Shown: piece after piece, positions 55,926-64,000 of the stretch
How positions within the stretch are numbered: position 1 is the first letter of the stretch
Layout: each line of letters starts with the position of its first letter
Assembly (NCBI GenBank): GCA_019188255.1
Contig: JAETXT010000011.1
Location: 1,798,001-1,862,000 of the forward strand
Reading direction: 5' to 3'
Length of the DNA: 64,000 nucleotides
Source: Verticillium longisporum
Lineage: Eukaryota > Ascomycota > Sordariomycetes > Glomerellales > Plectosphaerellaceae
Notes under the pieces: model-generated
Told to the model about the DNA's origin: nothing
Seen by the model: only the letters and a program-made list of their open reading frames with translations
Databases searched by the model: none
Translations under genes and position numbers: made by a program

Positions 55926-58087
55926 ATGGCACGCTCTTGGACAGCCCCTCTTCTCCTGGCCGGTCTGGCCGCGGCACTACCGCAAGGCACTCCCGTCGCC
56001 CCGTCACCCTCCGGGCAGGACTGCACGTAAGCTTAAATCAGCCCTATGAATATGTGCACGACTCGCTGACAACAATCACCAGCTGGCACGAGGACCACTG
56101 GGACTGCTCGGCCCCATGCGAGACGGTGACTACCACGCGGCTCGCCATTGATGCGACCGTCACTGACTGGGACGCCTTCCGGTCGTCCATGGACGCTGAG
56201 CACTCGACTTCTGATGTCCCTTTCACTGGAAGCAGCGTGTTCGTGCACACCTCGCTGTACACCTACCCTGGTGGCAGCTTCACTGGGTACCAGCTGTACG
56301 ACTCGCATGCCTTGACGCGTGCTGGCTTTAGCATCACCACTGAGCTGGTGGCTGAGACCAGCTGCCCGACGACCTTCACTCTGCCGCCGTCGCCGACTGG
56401 TGCCAATTGCAGCCCTCACCAGGACCATTGTAAGTAGATTGACTCGAGCCGGTACACAAGAATGAAAGAGCTGACAGCAACGCAAGGGCACTGCGACCCG
56501 ACCTCTGCTGCGGCACCTACAACCACAGCACCGCCCGTCGACGACACGGAGTGCACCCCTCACGACGACCACTGGCACTGCCCGCCAGGCGTTGAAGAGC
56601 CCCCCTTCCCACCCGGGGGAGAGCCTCCTGTCGCTTCGCCTTCGACCACGCCCCCTGTGGATGAGGAAGACGATTGCACGCCTCACGGAGACCACTGGCA
56701 CTGCCCACCAGGCGTCGAGGAACCCCCTTTCCCGCCTGGAGGTCAGCCTACTACCACTCGTCCTACGACTACCCCAACCACGCCTCCATCGCCTCCCGAT
56801 GATGATGAGGAATGCACGCCCCACGGCGACCACTGGCATTGCCCCCCTGGTGTGGAGGAACCACCCTTCCCTCCTGGAGGTGAGCCCGGCCCTCCCACAA
56901 CCCCCCCTCCATCGGGCGGTGACGATGATGGCGACGAGGAAGAATGCACTCCTCATGGCGACCACTGGCACTGTCCTCCTGGCGTCGAAGAACCAACGTT
57001 CCCTCCTGGAGGTGAGCCTGGCGCTCCGCCGACGCCTCCTCCATCCGGTGGTGGTGATAACGACGGTAGCGAAGAGGAATGTACGCCCCATGGTGACCAC
57101 TGGCACTGCCCTCCGGGTGTAGAAGAGCCTGCTTTCCCTCCTGGCAACTCGCCCTCTGACCCTACGACCCCTCCTCCGGCCGGCGGTGACGATGGCGGTG
57201 GTGAAGGAGAGTGCACCGCTCACGATGATCACTGGCACTGCCCCCCCGGAGTCGAGGAGCCTGCTTTCCCCCCCGGCGGCGAGCCGTCCGATCCCACTAC
57301 ACCTCCCCCGGCCGGCGGTGAAGGAGAGTGCACCGCCCACGACGACCACTGGCACTGTCCTCCTGGCGTCGAGGAGCCTTCCCACCCCCCTGGTGGTGAG
57401 CCAGGAACAGGCGACGGTGGATATGACGGAGACCATGACGGCGAAAGTGGAGAGTGTACCGCGCACGATAATCACTGGCACTGCCCTCCCGGTGTCGAGG
57501 AGCCTTCGTTCCCTCCAGGAAGCGAGCCCGGTTCTGGCGACCATGGGGGTGACCACAGCGGCACCGACGAGTGCACTGCTCACGACGACCACTGGCACTG
57601 CCCTGAGGGTGTCGAGGAGCCGCCATACTTTCCCGGCGGAGAGCCTGGTTCTGGAGAGCACGGCGGCTCGGACGAGTCGGCTACCGAGTGTACTGCGCAC
57701 GACGACCACTGGCACTGTCCCGAGGGTGTCGAGGAACCCGCCTTACCCCCGGGCAGCCAGCCTGATGCCGAAGGCGCAGAAGGTGCCGAGACCGAGTGCA
57801 CCGCTCATGACGATCACTGGCACTGTCCCGAGGGCGTCGAAGAACCCTCATACCCCCCTGGCGGTGAGCCTGGCTCAGAGGGCGCTGGCGCTGGCGGCGA
57901 TGGAGGCGCCTCGGGTGAGTGTGTCGCGCACGATGACCACTGGCACTGCCCTGAAGGGGTTCCAGAGCCTGATTCGCCGCCGGCGCCAGAGGTGGTTGAA
58001 GTGTCGGGCGCCGCTTCGTTCGATGTGACCAAGGCGTACATGGTAGCCTTTGCGACGATCCCCCTTCTCTTCGGTTTCATGGGTTGA
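55926..58087 (+). CDS. secreted, GPI-type protein with 14 HWHC motifs (Cys/His repeat protein)
   Basis: Three exons, 55926-56026, 56083-56429 and 56487-58087, encode about 682 residues. Each splice junction rebuilds a repeat motif: CTWHEDHWDC at the first and HQDHWHC at the second. MARSWTAPLLLAGLAAALP is a signal peptide. One degenerate motif, a unique domain of about 105 residues, and a second degenerate motif come first. Twelve full units follow, each with (E/D)C-T-(P/A)-H-x-(D/N)-HWHCP(P/E)GV and usually EEP-x-FPPGGEP, separated by Gly/Asp/Pro/Thr-rich linkers of varying length. Later units use PEGV where earlier ones use PPGV. The C-terminus is hydrophobic (AYMVAFATIPLLFGFMG), as in GPI-anchored wall proteins. 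Each unit brings two Cys and three His, which suggests metal binding (Zn or Cu), but this is inference. I recognise no named family. Confidence 0.85.
56530..57970 (+). repeat. twelve-unit coding tandem repeat
   Basis: DNA units of roughly 90-140 bp encode the HWHC repeats. The protein motif is nearly invariant, while codons differ between copies (for example GGCGTTGAAGAG versus GGCGTCGAGGAA). This points to selection on the protein rather than very recent duplication. Confidence 0.85.
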
Positions 58088-59119
58088 AACATTTGTTCAT
58101 TGATGTGGCGAGATATGTGAAGATGAGGAACGGACATGCTTTCTTCTCTAGGTAGCTGAGACTATGCCCGCCTCGGAGCCTCGACGCCCATGAGGAGCAG
58201 GTTCAACCATTAGTCAATGTCAAATACAATTGTTAGACATGTTTCCACTTCCATGATGCCTCTTGGAGCAAGATTGCCATGGTGATTTGATGCCTGCCCA
58301 TGTATGGGGGATTAATGTCTTGTCTGGGATCAGTGGCAAGGTGGCCCCGTGCCTCATGTGTCAGCTCGGACCTGTATGCGTCCCAGCATGGTGTCTCATG
58401 TCTATATCAGTGGTTGGAACAGATCTACTCGGTAACTCGATGCATCCCTGTCGTCGGAAGACAGATGACTTGCGTGATGCTGCAAGGTCGGGATGGAAAT
58501 GGAGGTTCCATGTCGGTGCCTAGAGCTGGTCCTGGTACCAGCCTTGTCCCTGGGTTCATCAGGTGGCCCTCTTCTGTGCTTATCTAATCGGTCATAGGAC
58601 CCTGACGAAGCTAATGGGTAACCAGTAACCCACCTCCTGGAGGAAAGAGTGGCCCCCTGGAGCTTCCTTCCGACCCCAACAAATGAGTGGGGCTCTCGTC
58701 GTTCGTGGCACCAGCGGCAGGTGCAACTGTCGGTGGAGGTGCAGGCAGGTGCAGCTCGTTCGCACCCGCCAAAAAGAAAGACCGGGTCTCCTTCTCCAAC
58801 CAGAGCCAGGGTAGATGAAGGCGGTGATCCTCATCCCCCCGTCCAAACAAAACACAAACCACACAAACATCAAGCCTCCCCTTCGAAAAACCTAACGCGG
58901 GTGGGCTTCCATCTGCAGGCCAATATTTACTGTGTTTCTGTGCTTTTGGCCTTGTTTGTTCGCGCTGCGCAGGTCTGCTTTTCTCGGCTCCTTCGTCATT
59001 TACATTCCTGTCAACAGCACTTGCGATGCCATCCGCCCCTCTTAGCAGGTGAAGCGGTCAATCGAAAACGAGTTGAAAAAAAATAGCTCCCAGCCTACGG
59101 TCTGAATCTGTTTCGAAAT
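58088..59119. other. intergenic, no gene seen
   Basis: About 1 kb. It ends in a long CT-rich leader before the next ATG. Confidence 0.4.
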
Positions 59120-60685
59120 ATGACATACTCCTCGCATTACCAAATGCCCGGCGCATTCTTCGACAGCCACACAACTGGCATCCACCCCAACGTCTTCCGA
59201 CCGCCTACCACGCCGTCAGCCGCGTCGTCCATTCACCTTGGCAAGTCCACCGCCAGCGTTGGCCCCGAGAATGCCAGCCTTGCCGCCCACGTCAAGAGGA
59301 AGCGCGCTCGTGCCGATACGTCGCGCGAGCAGACTCCCCTTCAAGAATGGTCTGATGCCAATATCAACGCTGATGGCCTCACCGACAGGAACCGCACACC
59401 GGCGGTGAAGGTTGGACAGCCCACGGAGCGCTACACCCTAGCCGGCCAGCTCGAGACGCCCGGTGGTTTCCATGCTGCAGGTGGAAATGGTCGGCTCGAG
59501 GAAAGCCTATACTCCGACAGCGATTACCGAAAGGCTCTCGGCTCGAAACGACACCCCGTCGAGCTCGATTCGCCAATGAATGGCCATCCCACCTTGCTTG
59601 TCAAGCCCAGCCAGCAGCCAGCAGGCGAAGGCTGGAGCCGCTTCGCGTTCAACGCCATCGGCGGCGTTATGGGCAAGGTATGGGAGTTCTGCCGAGGTAG
59701 CGCATTCACAGGCTTCTACGCTGGCGGCGGCACGCCCTACGCCATGGACGGGCAGCGGCCTGTACCTGCGTCACCGACAAAGGCTGTGACACATGTAGAG
59801 AAGCCCAGGGACTACTTCTCTCCCGAGAATTCCTCAGCCTTTGACGGGAATGACGCAAACGTCCCTGGCGGCTTTCCCCAATCCGACTATATGCCCTACA
59901 ACCCTGAAGTTCTCGAAGCTTTAACGCCCGATTCGACACCATCCCGACCCGCTGTCAAACGCAGACAGGTCAGTGAGAACGACGAGTTGCGTCGCAACTG
60001 GATCATGGTCGATGAAGGCTCGCCCCTCGAGCAGCCGCGTACCGCCTCGAGAGCCTCGCTGCGCCCCCCGTCACGAAACTCGCGGCCCTCCATGACGACC
60101 GGCCGCCGAATCAGCGTGCCTGTCTCGCGTCTCAACACTACCCCGTCCAAGGCCCGTCGGAACTCGCTCCGCAGCCCGCATGCCGTGTCGCCGGCCCGTA
60201 CCGCTCGAGAAGCACCCGCCAGTACTGCCAGCTGTGCCAGCGTCCGCTCTCCTCGAGCCTGTTCGCCTGGCCCGCTGTCGCCGCTGTCGCCAAGCCGGAT
60301 CCCTATTCCCTCTCAGCAAGCAGGCCGCGGCTCCAACCCCTTCTCACGACCCTCGAGCTCTGCGGGCCATTACCGAAGCAACAGCTGTGTCACGTCGCCC
60401 ATCCGACCGGCCCTGAGCCACCGCCGGACACATAGTGGTGCCTCAGCTGCTTCGGCTCGTGTCCAGACGTCGCGTGATAACGATGACAACGTGGACGCGA
60501 GTCCCAGGCTAAGCATGGAAGCCAAGAAGCTTGCCGCCAAGAGGCGAAAGGAGGAGCAGGATGCCGACCTGCGCATCAACGATTTCAATTACAGGCTTAA
60601 AGAGATGATCCGCCAAGGTCGGGAAGCCCTGGGAACCACATTTGAGGTAGATGATGATGCGGGTGGCTGGGAGTCGGAACACTGA
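59120..60685 (+). CDS. hypothetical basic, largely disordered protein
   Basis: 521 residues in one exon with strong GC3 codon bias. Most of it is Ser/Pro/Arg-rich and likely disordered. It carries a nuclear-localisation-like KRKRARAD, many SP/TP sites (SPTK, TPDSTPS, RSPHAVSP, SPLSPSR) suited to proline-directed kinases, and one ordered segment, GWSRFAFNAIGGVMGKVWEF. The C-terminus is a charged helix (MEAKKLAAKRRKEEQDADLR). The features fit a nuclear or cell-cycle-regulated protein, but I recognise no family and assign no function. Confidence 0.75.
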   Translation: MTYSSHYQMPGAFFDSHTTGIHPNVFRPPTTPSAASSIHLGKSTASVGPENASLAAHVKRKRARADTSREQTPLQEWSDANINADGLTDRNRTPAVKVGQPTERYTLAGQLETPGGFHAAGGNGRLEESLYSDSDYRKALGSKRHPVELDSPMNGHPTLLVKPSQQPAGEGWSRFAFNAIGGVMGKVWEFCRGSAFTGFYAGGGTPYAMDGQRPVPASPTKAVTHVEKPRDYFSPENSSAFDGNDANVPGGFPQSDYMPYNPEVLEALTPDSTPSRPAVKRRQVSENDELRRNWIMVDEGSPLEQPRTASRASLRPPSRNSRPSMTTGRRISVPVSRLNTTPSKARRNSLRSPHAVSPARTAREAPASTASCASVRSPRACSPGPLSPLSPSRIPIPSQQAGRGSNPFSRPSSSAGHYRSNSCVTSPIRPALSHRRTHSGASAASARVQTSRDNDDNVDASPRLSMEAKKLAAKRRKEEQDADLRINDFNYRLKEMIRQGREALGTTFEVDDDAGGWESEH

Positions 60686-61176
60686 GACCTTTGTGACTGG
60701 GGATCGGAGATGATGTGGGAGATGGCCTCTGATCGGGCTCGGTGGATATTTGTTTCTAAACAGGATGGGTTATGTGAGGGCGCACGCTATGATACCTCTG
60801 CTTCTTCCAGCCTTGGCGTTTGGGCCTCCATGGGGCGTGCCTTTCACGATATCACGATTATTGGGTCAGGCGGGTTTCGGAGGCTTTTTTATTTTGACGT
60901 TTGCCGCGGCTCACGATACCGCAGATACCAGATGAATGGAACTTTACTTTGTCTTTTCGAAAATATTATATTGTTCTGATGATCTTGTGATATCTCGAAC
61001 CAACAGAGACTTGAACGCTGACTCGTGATGAGATTCGCTACTGACACTGACGCGTCTGAGACCTTGATTCTGTCACACAGTGTCTCCGCCGAACCACCTC
61101 TACTGTCAGACGCCTTGATGCCAAGCATTCGCCATGCGAGTCGCCGGCATCGGCCCATGCAGCGATCCCACAGAAA
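60686..61176. other. intergenic between convergent genes
   Basis: About 490 bp without a gene. Confidence 0.4.
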
Positions 61177-62959
61177 TCACAGCTTGTGCTCCCCCAAGAA
61201 CAGCGCGCCAAGCAGCGCCAGCAGCGAGCAGACGAGCGAAACGCCATGACTCCACGACAGGCCCTCGATGTAGGACGCGACAACAGCCTCGCCGACCCTG
61301 CCGCGCGCCCGCTCGATGAAGCCGACGCTCGAAGCCGCCTCGGCGATGATGTGCTTCCGCGCCGCCTCGGTGAGCCCCATGGCCACGAGACGCGCGTCGA
61401 GCGCCGCCTTCATGGTGCCCATGACGACGGCGCTGACGGTCGCGAGCCCGACAATCATGCCGACGGTCGTGCAGAGGTAGAGGCCGGAGATGGCGGCGGC
61501 CTTGTGGCGCGCGTCGACGGCGGCCTGGACGCTGACGAAGACGGCCGAGATGGCGACGCCCTGGCCGAAGCCGCCGGGGACGATGTAGAGCGACTCCCAG
61601 AGGTTGGTGTGGCCGTGCCAGCGCAGGACGAGGAGGACGTAGGCGGCGGACGAGCAGATGGTGGCCAGGACGGTGAGGCGCTTGTAGCGGCCCGTGCGGC
61701 GGATGAGGAGGCCGGCGAGGATGCCGCCGGCGGCGTTGCCGGCGACGGCGGGGAAGAGGTGCGCGCCGGCGACCGTGTTGGAGGCCCGCTGCGTGACTTG
61801 AAAGTAGAGCGGGACGGCGAACATGAGACCCAGCTGCGCTGCCGTCTGGAGGAGGATGACGGCGTAGGAGAGGACAATGTCGCGCTGGCGGAGCAGCGCC
61901 AGCGGGAAGATGGGGTCCGCGCCGGGCCGGGCCTCGGCGAGGGCGAAGAGGCCTGCGAGCACGGCTGAGGAGGCGAGGAGCCCCGGGATCAGCGGGTGAG
62001 ACCAGGGGATCTTGCTGCCGCCGAGTTCGATGGGCGCGAGGAAGACGAGGATCGTGAGGGCGAGGAGCAGGGCCCCGAGCCAGTCGATGCGGGAGAGGGA
62101 TCCCTTGGTCGGTTCTGATGGCTTGGCCGCCGGCTGATCGGCCGCGCTGGCGGGGGGCACCGTGCGCTTTGTCGTGGATGGGAGGTAGGCCATGCAGAGA
62201 AGCAGCGCGAACATGAAGATGGGCGCCTGGCCGAGGAAGGACCAGCGCCAGCCGATCGTGTCTGCGAGCCATCCTCCCACGGGACCGCCGAGGCTGCGTC
62301 CGATGGTCGCTGCAAGGTTGATGGTTGCTTGCCAGGCGGCGACGTCGCGCAGCGGGACGAGATCTGTGATGACCAGCGCAGCAACGACGTTCATGGCCGA
62401 TCCGCCAGACCCTGATATGACCCTACCAAGCACAACCTCCCACATGGACCCTCCGATGCCTACGATGAAGCATCCCAGCGCGAAGAGCGAGTATGCCACG
62501 ACGAGCAGCGCCCTGCGGCCGTAGATATCGCTGAGCTTGCCGTAGATGGCCTGTGTGGACGCGCCGGCGAGAGCGAAAGCCGTAAACAGCCAGCTCGAAT
62601 CCTCGAGGTCGTTGAATTCGGAAGCAATGGTGGGGTGTGTCGCTAGGACCAGACTGCCGTCGGCGTTGGAGGTAAAGGTACCGAGGAGAAGGATGGCGAC
62701 GATGCGCACGACGGCGGCGCGGGGGGTTGGCGCAAGACCATCTCGTCCTACAGATGCTTCCTCGTCGCGAGGGCTGGCATTAGATCTCGTCAGTGGGAGA
62801 ACATTGCTGCGGGACATAACAGTCTACTAACCCGACGGAAGCCCCCTCGTCAGACGCGTCATAACTCGAGTCACTGGTCACAGAGATTGTCGCCGATGAG
62901 CTCAGGAGCAGAGGTGCTCGTTCATCCAGCATCGGCGCGGCGCTTGGTTCAGCGGCCAT
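61177..62959 (-). CDS. MFS transporter, DHA2 type (vacuolar Vba-like)
   Basis: Two exons on the minus strand, 62959-62832 and 62773-61177, give 574 residues. The MSRSNVLP start, found if the intron is ignored, was rejected because splicing yields a longer N-terminus containing DERAPLLLSS, an acidic dileucine motif of the kind that sends transporters to vacuoles. The membrane part shows TFTSNADGSLVLATHPTIAS, WLFTAFALAGASTQAIYGKL, SDIYGRRALLVV (motif A), GSGGSAMNVVAALVITDL, GGPVGGWLADTIGWRWSF (motif C region), and about fourteen helices in all. A role as a vacuolar basic amino acid transporter or a drug/H+ antiporter is likely; sequence alone does not separate them. Confidence 0.88.
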
Positions 62960-63703
62960 TGTGACGTGCAGCGTCTCAGCGCAATGTTCAAAGTTTCCTC
63001 GCCACTTGTCGTCGATTGCCTCGCGACTTGCAGACAGAAGGGGGAAGAAAAAAAGAGAGTTCTGCGGGAGAGAGTTCTCGACCCTGAAGCAAGCAAACTG
63101 AAGGCTCCTGCAGATCCGGATCAATCCCACTAGAATATCGTGGCGTCGCCAATGAGGAGCACATCATACATGCAATCCATGCCGATAGACCGTTCATCCC
63201 ACGCTTATCGTCGATGTGCTCTGGAGAAAAATCGCTGTGCGGCCTCGCCAGAGCTCCGGTTCGGGATTGCGCAATATGGCACCATCACGGACGGCTCCGC
63301 TGTCCGACTCGCTGCAGGGGCCTTTTCTTGGCTCGGGCCGCCGGCCGGTTGCTCGCCGGGGACATGTTCGCAATGAATGTCGTGAATTGCACGCCCGCTG
63401 TCAATAAAGCACCTTGCCTGTGCATTGCAGTGTCCTATTAGTTTCACCCGCAGTCAAGTCGACTCATGTCCGCGACAGTCAGACCAAACAACCAAGTCAT
63501 AGGTCGTGACACAGCTGTTGCCAGCAATGATTGGGGTTGCCAACTGACAATAGTATACACATCAGCAAGATAAAACATCGTAGTCCCCGCCAGATTATTC
63601 CGCGCCGTGGCCCAGATAGAAGCGATATGCCTTTTTTTTGCCTTCCTTTCCCTATTCCTTACCCTCCAAGCGAGATAACCAAGTCTTGTTGGGCGTGCGT
63701 CTA
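62960..63703. other. intergenic, no gene seen
   Basis: About 740 bp holding the promoter of the DHA2 gene and the 3' flank of the PWI-domain gene. Confidence 0.4.
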
Positions 63704-64000
63704 CTAAGCAGGGTACCCACGCTTCTCGCTCTCGGTGAAGAAGATGACCATGCGCCAAAGCTTTTTCGCCATGTCTTCTGCTTCGTCGTCCAGGGCCTGT
63801 CATGGATCATTAGCAATCGTTCTGGAATGGGATCGTGTGACAAAATAGCACTCACCCCGCGTAGCTCCTCCACTAGGTCCTCTGGCTTGCCGTGCTTCCG
63901 CAGATGCTCCTCGACGACTTCGACCAGAAGCTCTTCCTGCACACCCAGGTACTCGACAATCTTCTTCTCCACGAACGGCCGCAGCTTCTCGCGAATGATG
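63704..64000 (-). CDS. 3' end of a PWI-domain splicing factor (RBM25/Snu71-like), partial
   Basis: The gene enters from the right edge. Exon 64000-63856 encodes LRPFVEKKIVEYLGVQEELL and HLRKHGKPEDLVEELRG. The last exon 63796-63704 encodes ALDDEAEDMAKKLWRMVIFF and ends SEKRGYPA. Together they form a C-terminal PWI domain as in RBM25 and fungal U1-snRNP-associated Snu71-like proteins, which bind nucleic acid during pre-mRNA splicing. The RRM and middle parts lie outside the window. Confidence 0.85.

Noticed and set aside
56033..57715. 560-codon open frame on the minus strand across the HWHC repeats
   Set aside because: It is the antisense shadow of the repeat gene. The repeats lack stops in that frame, and its product (VPVVVVRGAL-like strings) is just the reverse reading of the same units. 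No signal peptide or splice logic supports it.
61186..61968. 260-codon plus-strand frame and 388-codon minus frame over the DHA2 transporter
   Set aside because: Both overlap the conserved transporter frame and are low-complexity shadows (Arg/Pro/Ala- or Asp/Gly-rich).

Overview
This window is nuclear DNA of a filamentous ascomycete (Pezizomycotina, most likely Sordariomycetes). Supporting signs are short GT-AG introns of about 50-90 bp, GC-rich codons, a Zn2Cys6 regulator, RTA1 and PTH11-like membrane proteins, GPI/Kre9-type wall proteins, an AA9 lytic polysaccharide monooxygenase, TAGGTA-rich promoter DNA, and an AT-rich block that looks like repeat-induced point mutation (RIP). I cannot name a species.

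Layout. 0-4.3 kb: the end of a probable regulator, tRNA-Ile(AAT), an intronless salicylate/isochorismate-synthase-like gene, and a divergent LaeA/UMTA-type methyltransferase. 5-6.3 kb: a GH10 xylanase. 7.7-31 kb: mostly conserved housekeeping genes (OCRL-type inositol 5-phosphatase, Dcp1, Rvs161/Hob3 BAR protein, RTA1-like protein, proteasome ATPase Rpt2, E2 enzyme Ubc1, succinyl-CoA ligase alpha, Elp3, peptidyl-tRNA hydrolase, a small YqfO/NIF3-like protein), with a decayed Zn2Cys6 regulator at 16.9-18.7 kb. 28.9-37.5 kb: a secreted carbohydrate-active block (two alginate-lyase-family genes, AA9, GH27 alpha-galactosidase, FAS1 protein), followed by a Dal5-type transporter. 40.6-42.7 kb: RIP-mutated repeat DNA interrupted by a 287-bp solo-LTR-like insert that is not RIPed. 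42.7-64 kb: gene-sparse DNA with a PTH11-like receptor, a Ych1/Cdc25-like rhodanese, a Kre9-like wall protein, an intron-containing tRNA-Thr, an HD-domain phosphohydrolase with two in-frame stops, an 8-cysteine secreted peptide, a GPI-type protein with 14 HWHC motifs, an unknown basic protein, a DHA2 transporter, and the 3' end of a PWI-domain splicing factor.

How the genes relate. Rpt2 and Ubc1 are divergent neighbours in the ubiquitin-proteasome pathway. Elp3 and Pth1 both act on tRNA. The 29-36 kb enzymes suggest plant or cell-wall polysaccharide breakdown. The most unusual items are the HWHC-repeat protein, the bacterial-looking salicylate-synthase-like gene beside a methyltransferase, and the young insert inside RIPed DNA.

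Caution. Several conserved genes carry single-base frameshifts at short homopolymers. Either the assembly has indel errors or genes are decaying; the sequence alone cannot separate these.
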